A stretch of DNA of 64,000 nt from Symbiodinium microadriaticum (lineage: Eukaryota > Sar > Dinophyceae > Suessiales > Symbiodiniaceae): contig LSRX01000341.1 in the NCBI GenBank assembly GCA_001939145.1, forward strand, positions 133,941 through 197,940. Direction: 5' to 3'. Shown here piece by piece: positions 1-10,500 of this stretch. The notes below the pieces were generated by a model, which ran no database searches, was not told where the DNA came from, and saw nothing but the letters and a program-made list of their open reading frames with translations. Each line of letters opens with the position of its first letter. Positions within the stretch are counted from its first letter, which is position 1. A program made the position numbers and the translations under genes.

Positions 1-715
1 TGCCATGTTTTTTCTGACTCCGGAAACGGTGCTATGAACCGGAATCGCCAAATGAGGGGGCGTGTTTAACATACATGATGAACTGACATTGCCAAATGAC
101 GGGGCGTTTTTAAGATAAATGATGAACCGATCTCGGCAATGAGGGGGCGTGCTGTAAGATATATGCTGAACCGGAATCGCCAAAGGAGGGGACATGTTTA
201 CGATCTATGATGAACCGGAGTCGCCAAATGAGGGGAGTGTTTAAGATGTATGCTGAACCGGAATCGCCAAATGAGGCGATGGGGCGCGTTTAGGATATAT
301 GATGAGCCGGAATCGCCAAATGACTGATGAGGGGGCTTTTCTGAGATATATGATGAACCGGAGTCGCCAGATGAGGCGGGATTGTTTAAGGTATATGCTG
401 AACCGGAATCGGGGGATATGTTGAACCGGAATCGCAAAATGGGCGTGTTTTAACATATATGATGAATCGGAATCGCCAAATGAGGGGGCGTGTTTAGGAT
501 ATATGATGAACCGGGATCGCCGTGTTTAATAATTATATATATATATATATATGATGAACCGGACTCGATTGGAGCGTGTTGCAAAAGGTATGATGCACCG
601 GAATCGCCAAATGAGGGGGCTTGTGTAAGATAAATGATGGAATCGGAGTCTCCAGATGAGGGGTTATTGTTTAAAAGATATGCTGAACCGAAATCGCCAA
701 ATGAGCGGGGCGTTT
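1..715. repeat. Minisatellite, ~45-60 bp degenerate units
   Basis: Tandem imperfect copies of a unit built on GATGAACCGGAATCGCCAAA followed by TGAGGGGGCGTGTTTAAGATATAT. At least 14 copies are visible, with unit lengths varying by insertions and deletions, and an AT dinucleotide run near 535-552. The array starts at or before the window edge. ORFs on either strand across it only reflect the repeat; no gene is supported. Confidence 0.9.
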
Positions 716-2463
716 TCCGAGCTCAAGCGCCAGTGTGTGCTGGTAAGTGTGAGCTGATTTCCTTTCCCCAAGCCTTCCCCTTCACAAGGCTCCCTTCAGA
801 CTGCAGTCCGCAGGTGCGGTGGGAACGTAGGACACAAAGCCAAAGAGACTGCAGATTGCAAACTGTGGAGGCTGGTCGTTCCAACACGATCAACGTACAC
901 CGGCGCACCCCGTATCTACTGCCATTCTCAACCAAACTCGATTTCTATGTTTTGGGCAGGGGTCGTATAGCATCCGGGTGAAAGGATTACAATCATGTTT
1001 GCTTGCAGAGTGTCCTTTCCTTATCCGTCTTTCAGCAAGTCGCTGCCACATGCATGTTGACTTGTCAGGAAAATGGTCGGCGAGACAGAAGTTTCGACCC
1101 GAGGCAGGAGCTTGCAAGTGCAGTTGCATGGAACTCTATGCATGCTGGAAGCGTCAGCACATTTTTGCGGTTTGGAAGGTCCAGCATGCTGAAACCCCTC
1201 ACGTCCCCGATCAGCGGCCTGGTGGACAGGTCCGGTTGTGCCCAGCACTGCCAAGTTGGGGATTGTCGCACTCCGTTGGGGCGTGCTGCAGAGTCTATGT
1301 AGAATCTCGATGCTGCGACAACATATTGATGCGGCAAGTCTTGCACAGGCAGCTCTTCAGTTGTGCTAGCTGTTGGCATGTTCGGCTCTGTTGATTTCCT
1401 GCTGCAGCAGGAGCTTGTGCAGCGAGCCTGGTGCCCGGAAATAGACTTCAGTGGGGACCCTTGCCTTCCCACCCATCGGGGATTCTGCCTTGCAGTGGGA
1501 AACGGGCGGGTCGCCCCTGGCTGGAGGCTCAAAATGATTACAAAAGATGTGGCCGCGTTGTTCGGACAACTGGTTCAGGTTTCAACTCTTGGCGATTGCT
1601 CTCGATGCAGCACAGGGTGCTGCAGGCCGTGACCAGCTGCTGGATTACTTGCCTTGGAATTCTGTGGATGATTGTGCATGGCGATGGCAGCCAGTTGCAG
1701 ATGCTATTTCTTGCTCTAAGCCATTGCCACCGCGCTGAAGCATCCCCCCTTCCTCCCTCCTCGCTCCTCCCAGCAATCTTCCGGTATGCCACAGCAACGT
1801 GCAGGAGATGAGTCTCCCAGAGGGCACGGATGCTGCATTGTTCGTGGCGTGTTCTCCCTAAGTCTGCAACTCTCAGCCATGGAACCCGTAAAGCCCCTCA
1901 TGCTGGGGCCAAAGCTTCCCAGCCTGAGGGCCATGCAGCAGGCGGCGCAAGAGTTTCAAGAGAAGCCAGCCTTCCGAGCTTTAGTTTGGATGTCTCAGAG
2001 CGTGCCTTTGAAACTTTGAGGCATCAAGGCCTTGGTCGAGGTGGTTTGAGGCAGAGCCGGCGCCACCCGAGCTCTCACGCAGTCGGCAGATGCGGTGCTA
2101 TCTGGCTGCTTTGGGCTTTGGCACCTCGGCTTCGGCTGAGAGGCTTCAGACGCTGATGCATCCCTACCGTCACGAGCTATCCACTTAGCCTGCTTACATT
2201 GCCCTTGGGTTGAAGGGCTGGCCGCAAAACCCGCTCGAGCGGCTCAAACCAAGAGTGCTTTGTCCACGGAGGACCGCGAGCTTAGATAGCGAGTTGCAGC
2301 GAACTACCGGTGCGGCGAGTAGAAAGCCCGCGACACGATAACCATCGCAGGACAAAATCGCAATTCTGAAAGAGGCACCTGCATTGTCCTCATGAGTGGC
2401 GCAAGCGGCGCAAGAGTTAGGAGTCAAAGACGCAGCTTGACCACCCCATTGCAGGTGCAGAGT
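716..2463. other. No firm gene; possible upstream exons
   Basis: About 1.7 kb between the minisatellite and the first supported exon of the TPR gene. All six frames hold short ORFs of similar quality. A stretch from 1,879 that reads MEPVKPLMLGPKLPSLRAMQ is the only part with coding-like composition, but no splice partner could be fixed. It may hold the promoter, 5' UTR or N-terminal (for example targeting-peptide) exons of the TPR gene. Confidence 0.4.
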
Positions 2464-5102
2464 ATGGGCGACGTTGCAATGAGTGCGCCCACAGTGGAGG
2501 AGGAAGAGGCAGCTGAAGCAACAGAAGCATACTGCGCCCGTCACTGTGCAATGCAGTCATTCCATTTGTGTGGCATGCAGCATCTTGCTTCGTTAGGCCG
2601 CATGGACGAAAATGTTGGAGCGCTTCGCGGGACTTCCAGACATCGAGGACTCCAAACTCCAAGCTGACGACGTTGCTCTCACCCTGCTAGAGCCCGTAAA
2701 GCCGAAGCATCTCGCTTCGACAGACTGCTTTGTGTTAGCATCAAAGAGTCTAGGAGTCTAGGGTCTAGAGAGACTTCCCGAGTCGATGCAACGTGCCGAG
2801 TTCTCACCGTTGCTTCTACTTGCAGTGACCGTTTCAGGGCAGCTTTCCCGAGCAGGTTCGCGTGCGCAGCAATCGTGGGAACTCACTAGCACGGCAAGGC
2901 AAGCTGAAGGAAGCTCTCGAGGCCGACCCGCTCGATCCGGATTTTTACACAAGGTTTCAGGCAATCAGTGGACAGCCTCATGGCCATGCTTGGTGTTTAG
3001 CCTGCCTGCCTGAGTCACTGCGTGCATGGGAGCTTGTGGTGGTGAACAGTCCCTCAAGCCTGCAGCTCCGTGCGGGGTGACGTCAAATTGTCCGACTCGT
3101 GGATTGGAGGATTACAACCGCGCCATCGAGCTGGTCCCCGAGGCTGTCAAAAATTCCACGTGAGTTCGCTACTCTGTAGCGGAGCTTGTGCCCGTCTCTG
3201 TACTTGGTCTTCCCAAGTCCACAGGACTGCATTGGGTTCTTCTGCTGTGCGTTGAGCTGGTGCAGAGGCAGTCGATCCGCACCTGAACCGTGGGGCTGTT
3301 TACGAGTCCCTGGGCCGGCTGGAGGATGCCCTTTTAGACTACGACGCTTGGCGGCTGTCCAGCGCCTTCTATCGGATCGTCTCAGCCCATTTACGGCTGC
3401 AGTTGTGTAGCCACTGGCCATTTCCACTGTGTGAAGCCAAGCACTGAGGATGTGGTTCTACAACAGGATCCTGGTGACGCGTGGACTGCATGTGAATAAA
3501 GCAGCATAGTGCCAGCATCGCTCGCCCTCATCGGAGCCGAGGACCCGGCTGCCTGGAACAATCGTGGCAACGCCTTGCTAGGAACGTGGTTTGCACGTGC
3601 TGGAGCAAACCGGCTGCGCCAGTCGTGGCATCATGTTGTGAGCCTTTGTTTTTAAGCATGCTGTGGTGGACAGCTTTGAATACATGACGGACCGCAGAAT
3701 TTCCTCTGCTTGCAGGCCTCCAGCGGTTTGAAGAGGCTAAGGATTCGTTCCAGCAGGCCATGCCCTTATAAGCATCAGCTGTGCTTCCTGGCTGCACTCC
3801 GACTCCGAGTCAGGCGCTCGACATTTCGGGCTCGCAGCGCTTCGCCTTTGCCGGAGTGAACCTTGCTCTGGCCGGGCCGGGGCAGGGGCGGCAAATTGTT
3901 TGCTTGCGGACGGGCGACTGGGTCAAACTCGGCAGCTTCTTTCTGCAGTGCCGGTCATACGATCGGTGGGGGCTGTTGATTCTTGTGATTGTATGATTGA
4001 GCTATGGTGGAGGTCCCGGGGTGCTATGAGCGGTTTTGAGCAGTGGTAACGGCGGTGCCAGTGCCCGGTGCTTCGGTGTGGCTACTGCTTGTTGTTGGTG
4101 CAGGGTTTCAGCGGTTGTGGTGGCGGTGGTGGTAGCAGCACGTCGTCATAGATTCGCCATGCCATCGCGCACATTGACGCAGACTCTAGAAGCACTGTTG
4201 TTGGTGGTGTTGCTAATGATTTGTTGTTGCACTTTCTGATCGATCTGGGTGGGTTGATTGCAGGCACAGTACGAGCTTGGCGAGGACGACAACGCAGTTC
4301 AGACACTGCGGAAGCTGCTAGCACGCTACGCGGAGGCAACCCTTGCCGGCAAGTACTGCTTGCATGCAGGAGCATGACTTTGGAAAGGTGTATGCACACA
4401 GGGAAGAATGGAACCGAGCAGGGCTTGCCGTTAAGCAACTCACCGCCTTGGAGGCTTTTCCCGATGCGCGTGCCGCCTATGCATTAATCCTCTGGGACAA
4501 GGGGGATCCTATCCTTGGAGAGTCAGTGACCTGCCGGCACACGGTGGTTCGTTCTCGAGTCGGAAAAGGTGACAACCTACATAACTACAACCCTGAAGAG
4601 CAAAAGACGCCTTTGCACTGTGACTTCCACCCAGCCCTGATTGAAGCAAAAAGCCAGGAGACCCCGATGCATCTGTTCGGACTGGGACGTCTGATGCCTG
4701 TGTATTCAACAGCAGCTTACACAACTTCTAAATCAACCGCAGATACGTGCACCATTCCTTTTTGCAACGCACCGGGGGTATCGGATTTCAAGGAGTGGGA
4801 CCGTGCCACGGCCGCGGATCCGCGCTACCGGTCGGCTGAGTGGGTTCAAGGCCCGAAGTCGCCATGACATGATGGATTTCTGTTGCTGCATCTTGTCGAT
4901 CGGCTTCGCCTGTGTTCCTGTTCAGAGTGTCATTGCAGCATTTGACTTGTCTAGCGAGGGCAGTTGCTGACGTTGGATGTCTTCCTTGCACTGTGACTGT
5001 GATAGTCTGTGATCAGGCTTTCGCCGCTGGCCGCCGCGGCTCTTGGGTATTTTCAAACGCTTTGGAGCTACCACTTCCGTGAAGGCCCTTTGCATCATTT
5101 GA
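2464..5102 (+). CDS. TPR-repeat protein with C-terminal RRWPP motif, 12 exons
   Basis: Tetratricopeptide-repeat protein, probably a protein-interaction scaffold; the architecture matches a TPR family I recall from plastids and cyanobacteria, so plastid location is inferred. Exons: 2464-2526, 2597-2695, 2838-2921, 3110-3142, 3268 to ~3345, ~3516-3581, 3716-3756, 3814-3870, 4264-4335, 4454-4525, 4793-4850, 5017-5102. All phases agree except the uncertain junction of exons 5 and 6. Successive NRG-type repeat starts (NRGNSLARQGKLKEALE, NRGAVYESLGRLEDALLDYD, NRGNALLG, GVNLALAQYELGEDDNAVQ) fall 34 residues apart wherever both junctions are fixed. The last exons give DPRYRSAEWVQGFRRWPP, then a short basic tail and a TGA stop. 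Start: ATG 2464, the first Met before an acidic segment; further upstream exons are possible. Introns mostly begin with GC. Confidence 0.85.
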
Positions 5103-5559
5103 GAACTCGGAGGCTTGAAGGTTGCTCTATGCTGCAATCATCTGAAATTTCCGCCAGGTTGGCATGACCTAGGGATGCAGATTGCTTCTCCAAGCCCTAC
5201 TGTACATGTCACTGACGAGTCTGGCACGATGGGCATTCTTTGAAGCATCGAATGTTGAAGATGTCGAGTATATCTGTAGCATTTGGATCTGGATTCAGTT
5301 GCAGCTCGCTTTCTTCCGCCCTCAGTTGATTAGCAACCTATCTTTTCCGACACTGGCTCTTCGTGTGGCCAGGTGAAATGAGTCGTGGCCGACGGCAGAA
5401 GAGCAAAAAGGGCTCCTGCATGCAGCAGACACACATCCCATCACACTGCTAGGTCGCTTTACGTAAAATTACGTTCAAACGTACGAAACCGAAATGCAGC
5501 AGAACCAGTACGAGAGATGTCGGCAACTAGTGAAACTAATCCCTTCCCCGTAATATTAA
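5103..5559. other. No gene seen; 3' flank of TPR gene
   Basis: About 450 bp after the TPR stop codon. Short ORFs exist in all frames but none has splice context or a recognisable domain. No clear AATAAA signal was found, which is unremarkable for a dinoflagellate. Confidence 0.5.
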
Positions 5560-5576
5560 ACGCCTCCCCCCCCTCC

Positions 5577-5633
5577 CCCCCTCCCTAATATTAAAACTGG
5601 AATCCGGCGGTTTAGTTTTAATATTAGGGGGGT
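5577..5633. repeat. Short palindrome (hairpin) of an inverted-repeat element
   Basis: CCTAATATTAAAACT (about 5584-5598) is followed by a ~15-base loop and then its complement AGTTTTAATATTAGG (about 5614-5628). C-rich and G-rich flanks extend the stem. A related GTTTTAATAGGGGGG lies at about 5985-6000, so the left arm could also pair over ~400 bp. See the telomere-like array between them. Confidence 0.7.
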
Positions 5634-5667
5634 TTCCGGCGCATGCGGGCACGACTGGGATCAACTT

Positions 5668-5860
5668 AAGCCCTAAACCTTAAGCCCTTAACCCCTAAGC
5701 TCTAAAGCCTTAAACCCTAAACCTTAATCCCTTCACCCCTAAGCTCTATAGCTTTAAACCCTAAACCTTAAACCCCCAAAGCCTGGAGCCCCAAGCTTTA
5801 AACCCTAGAGCCTTAAACCCTAAGCCCTCAGCTCTAAGCCCCTAAACCCTACAGCCCTGG
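5668..5860. repeat. Degenerate interstitial telomere-like array (CCCTAAA)
   Basis: About 190 bp of CCCTAAA, CCTTAAA, CCCTTAA and CTCTAAG variants in one orientation. TTTAGGG is the telomere repeat of plants and of dinoflagellates, so this looks like a decayed internal telomeric tract. It lies between inverted-repeat arms at about 5,580-5,633 and 5,900-6,005. A weaker version of the same composition is at about 19,330-19,400. Confidence 0.7.
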
Positions 5861-6010
5861 TCCTTTCGGTTTAGTACTACTGTAGTCTTGGCTCTATTAA
5901 AACTCATACAATCCTAGGCCCCCCTAATGTTTTTAATTTTCTTTCAATTGTGGGCCCGAAGCCGCAAAATTCCGGGGGGCGGCAGTTTTAATAGGGGGGG
6001 GGGGGTTAAT

Positions 6011-7529
6011 AAACGTGGGAAGCGATTAGTGCTGAATGAGAAGAGCCGAATCCCCTTCCCCAACATGGCGCCGGCAGACCCACTAGCTCCTAGCAAGATG
6101 CACACTCACCCAGCAGTAGTTGGACTGCTCAGCATGCTATGGTTACAGGAGCCCAACGGGTGGCAAGTTCCATCACAGGATGTGTTCGCCTGTTCGTGCG
6201 CGGGGCCCGGGAGATTCGAGCGCGTGACAAGTGTTATGCGGCACTGATTTTCCACGTGACTGTCTACATCTGGTGCTCCAGGATCTCGCTGTTTCTTTGG
6301 CCTGGCCTTGCCATGCTGAGACGCTCTTGCTACTGTACTTTCAGCCTGTCCGCCCGCAGCAGTTTGCCAACTGAACCGATAGTAAGTAAGGCCCGAAAAA
6401 GCAAATAGGCAAAAAATGGGATAAGGATATCCCATATAAACCCGCTTATACTGAAGCCAATAAGGTAGGAAAATCCCTGTTAACATGTTTATGCCTATGT
6501 CGTTTTGAGGTTCCTAAGATAGGACAGGGCCTCTCTCGTTGCGAAGTGTGAGGCGGTATTCACAGAGAGAAAGTGGTGACACCAGGGTGCGACTTTGGCA
6601 ATGTCTCGCGGAGCACTGTTTCTGCTTCTGGCTCCTCTGCTAGGGGTCGAGAGCCACGGCTTCAAAATCTCGTTCGGCTCATGGACCCAATGTCGCTTCA
6701 AGCCGGAGATGTTGTATATTGCTCTCTGTTCTATAGACTAACTGACTAACTGATGCTCCTCCCCTTCTAGGTTTGGATGTAGTACGATTTGGGCGCAATG
6801 TGTTGGGTGCATGCGATTGAATGGGTCTTTGGTGCTGGTAGTCTTCGGCTTGTCGAAGTCAAGCAGTGTACGCAGAGAAGATTCGCTCAAGGCCTCGGTC
6901 CTAACTCTCGAACCGGACCAGCCTTTGGCTGGCAGCGATTAGCCACTGATCAGGGGGCCTGGGCCTATGTAGGTGTCCCTACTACAGGGTTCCTAGTACG
7001 GTGCTTTTGGGCCTTGGTCCGTGGACTTCTGGGAGCTGGGATCGTGACCAGTCTTTTGTCATGCAAACAGTGTCGAAGCGTTCTACCGGCCTCCTGCCTC
7101 CAATCTTTCCATAAGCTTGATGAAGTTGGATGTGCCAAGACTGTAGTACCGCAACACATCCCTGTTTTTGTTGGCTGACTAGGCGGTACCTAGATCATGC
7201 TTTTCTGTGGGATTCGACGCACCAACTCGTGGCAGCACTTGCGTAGTGAGCAATGCAGCCGAGGTGCAGTAATGTATGTGTGGATGATGTGTCAATCCTG
7301 CAGCAACACGTGCGTGCACCAGGCGCGATCTTGGAATTTCTTTGTGACAGAGGGGGCAACTTCAGGTTTGCAGGTCTTGGATCCTGATAGCTGACACAGA
7401 GAAACCATAGGGCACATGGCATTAGCCAAGCCAGGATCAAGCCTCACTAGGCAGGGCAAGCCCGTTACAGGGTGACCTGACCGTTCTGACAAGGGTACAA
7501 ATTGATTCCAGTTGCAATTTCTCTCGCTG
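6011..7529. other. No gene supported
   Basis: About 1.5 kb of mixed sequence. The longest + frame here, 6,789-7,178, has no coding-like composition or domain and overlaps ORFs in other frames. It may be intergenic, or the first intron of the coiled-coil locus that follows. Confidence 0.4.
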
Positions 7530-10500
7530 TCAGACGTGGCGACCGCTTTGGAGAGGCTGGAGGACCGGCTGAACTCCATGGAGCGGATGGCACTGATCCA
7601 TGGCCATGGCTTTCCCGAAAAGAGCGTACTGCCTAAAACTTTGCAGATGTGCAGCTAAGGAGCGCCGCACCAGTGGAAGCTCAGCCGAAAGCAAGCAGTC
7701 TCGAGCCGCAGCAGCCGGACGCTACATTGAGCACACAGAAGCCAGCTGTTGCCCAGCACAGCAAGTACTCCGATGCAAGCGGACTGAGTCAGCCTCAGAG
7801 CAGGATGCCGGTGAATCTGCAGGAGCGCCACGGGCTTCGGTATGTTCATGTTCGCTGTAAGTTTCAACCTATGTCTCATGTTGGTTCGAAGATCATCTGT
7901 GCAGGATTCAGGGGGAGGGAGGGAGGGAGAGAGAGAAAGAGGAGTTTCCGCTGTTAGTTGCTTTTGAGAGGTCGCTGCGACCGACGTGAACCCACTTTGC
8001 TGTAAAGCGCGATGGCTCGTCAACTTGCCCTTTGTCATTGATTGTGCGGAAGAAGAGAGAGTATGGTGCTGGGGTTGAAAAGACATCGAATCAACAAAAA
8101 ACCTGACTGGCAATTCTGTAGACGACCAGAAATCCGAGCAAAGTATTTCAGTTCACACCGAGAAATTCAAAGAGAGACCTCGGCAAGATTCAAGTTGGCT
8201 TCGTCAAGGCTTCCAGTGGCGAGTAACTCCAAGCAACATCAAGCAACTACCCACAACTGCACTAAACGGGTTCATATATCGGGCATGGCAAGTCTCAAGC
8301 AGCAAAATGACTTTGACATAGTTTGACTGTTACTTTGACTAGATGGATTGGGAGCTTTTTGCAAACTTCAAGGATCAGATTCGCCTCGGAGGAGCTGTGA
8401 TCTAGTTCGGAGCCCTTCCAAGTTGTGAATATTTCTGTCGTTGCACCAATGACTCCCTGCGCTCCCCCTCCTTCTCCTCCACGACGGCCGGCAATCGAGC
8501 TAGGCAGCCAGGATGCAAAGAGCCAGGAAGCGAATGTCGAAGCCATCTCAAGAAGCTAGCAAGTTCCGCCACAGCAACTTGCACAACATTCTGTGCATGG
8601 ATCTGCCGTGGAGAACAGCAGTCCTACTAAACTGGGTAGTCCCAGTGCCCTTCGGGTCAACATGCCAGCCGCCTGACTCCTCATTTCTCTCCACACTTAG
8701 GTTAGATTTGTCACTGTTTTCGTTCAACAGAAATCAGCGATCCGGGTGGACACGAGTTGGAAATTCGGCATTCTGGAGAACCCTCAACCTACCGTGCAGG
8801 AATCAGGAGCTGTTCAGCAGATGAACAGTGGAGGTCGCTTGCTTGAATGCATCGGGAAGGCTATGGAATCATGCAGCTGCGTTGGCAGGCTACCAAAGCT
8901 TCCCCTGGTGGCAGTGGCCGCGGCAAGCTAGTGTCCGAGCTGCACGAGACACAGACTTTCCCGGTGCAGCCGTCCTGGTTTCCTAGGAGAGGCACCGCTC
9001 GACCAGACTGAAGAAATCCGGGAGATGCAGGAAGAATTGGCCAGAATCGACGCTTGTGCTGCAAACAATGAAAGGCATGTCAAAGTTCACAGTCAGAGAA
9101 CAGTGGCCCGAAGCAAGTCGTACCGCCCAGGCGTCAAGAAGCGGCCAGGAACAGTTTCGCGAACAGGAGGCGCAGAGCCAGATGCGGTCTCAATTGAGCA
9201 ACCAGGCCGAGACCGTACAACTCCTCATTAACGAGGTACGAAAGTTAGCCGCTGCGGCTGCAGTTCAATGGTCTGAGGATGTTTGGGTCATGAGTGACAA
9301 CGGATCAGCTCATAAATCGTTGGATTTGAAAGGGTTCGCGACTAATTCGTGGGAAGACCTAGCAGGGCTGGTCTTCACAGCACGCATCAGCGATGCGTAG
9401 CGGAGCACTTGTTCTTTGAGCTGGGGCAGATTCAATGCCTGGAGAAAGCCAAGGAAGGCGAGACGGAGCAGGAATCCTCCGCCTTGTCCGGCATGACCAG
9501 AGATCTCAGGGCCATGAACAGAAGCCTCCGTGCTTCGTCAGCCCGAAACCGCACCTTCGCTGCTAAGCACACTGCCAAGTTGCATGACCTGCTCTGTGTA
9601 CTCGGTAGCTTAGAGCACCCACCAGGTGAGGCTGTAACTCTAACTCTCTGCAAGGCCTGGAGATCGGTGAGCTCGCCCAGCACCAAAGGACTGACGAAGC
9701 CCAGATTCTTCAGACCGGCCAGCATCTTGGCCTTGGAGGTGCATGAGTCGTTCGTTCTGCGGCAGCTGGCCCTCCTTCTCGTTGCACGCTGTGGCATGTT
9801 GCTTTGCGCCGTTTGGCAGCCTAGGACTCTGAGCGGACTCCTGCAAACACAGCAGCAGGCACCTATCGCATTCCTGGGGACCACAAGTGCAACACTCCTT
9901 TATGCAGGACGAGCTCAAGCTGACCAATCACGAGGGCTCCATCAACAAGCTCGGTCAGGCGAAGCCCGCGACAGTAGGACTTCCACGGCCCATTCCCCCT
10001 GTCACCCTGCGCAACACGAGGCTCGGTGGAGAGTGAACAGGTTCCGTCCTGTTGTAAATTCCTTCTCCGGAAAGGTCCCAGATGGTCACATCCTGAAAAA
10101 TATCTGCTGGTTGTTACTGGGAGAGCAGTTTAAGACGATGTGCCCACCCTGCTGTTGAAAGGGGGGGGGGGGGAAGCACAGGCAGCCTCATTTTGAGCCC
10201 CCCTATAAAAGCATAGTGCCTCTGGCTTGTTCCAGCACTGTTAGGTTTGCGGAAAGTCTTGTATTGCATGCAGAGCCTGTGGTTGGGAACAAGACTGCAC
10301 CTGCGGCTTCACGGCTTCACGTGTACTTTGGCGAGGTCCAGTTGGAAGATGAGACAAAGCTGGGGCAAACCGCTCAGCAAGTCATGGGCATGGTCAGTCA
10401 GGTGGAGCCATTTGGCTGCATGCAACCAGTGAATGCTCCTTTGTCTGATGTGGTTGGGAATGTCTACCAAAATTATTGTATTTGTGGTTGACAGGTCCGA

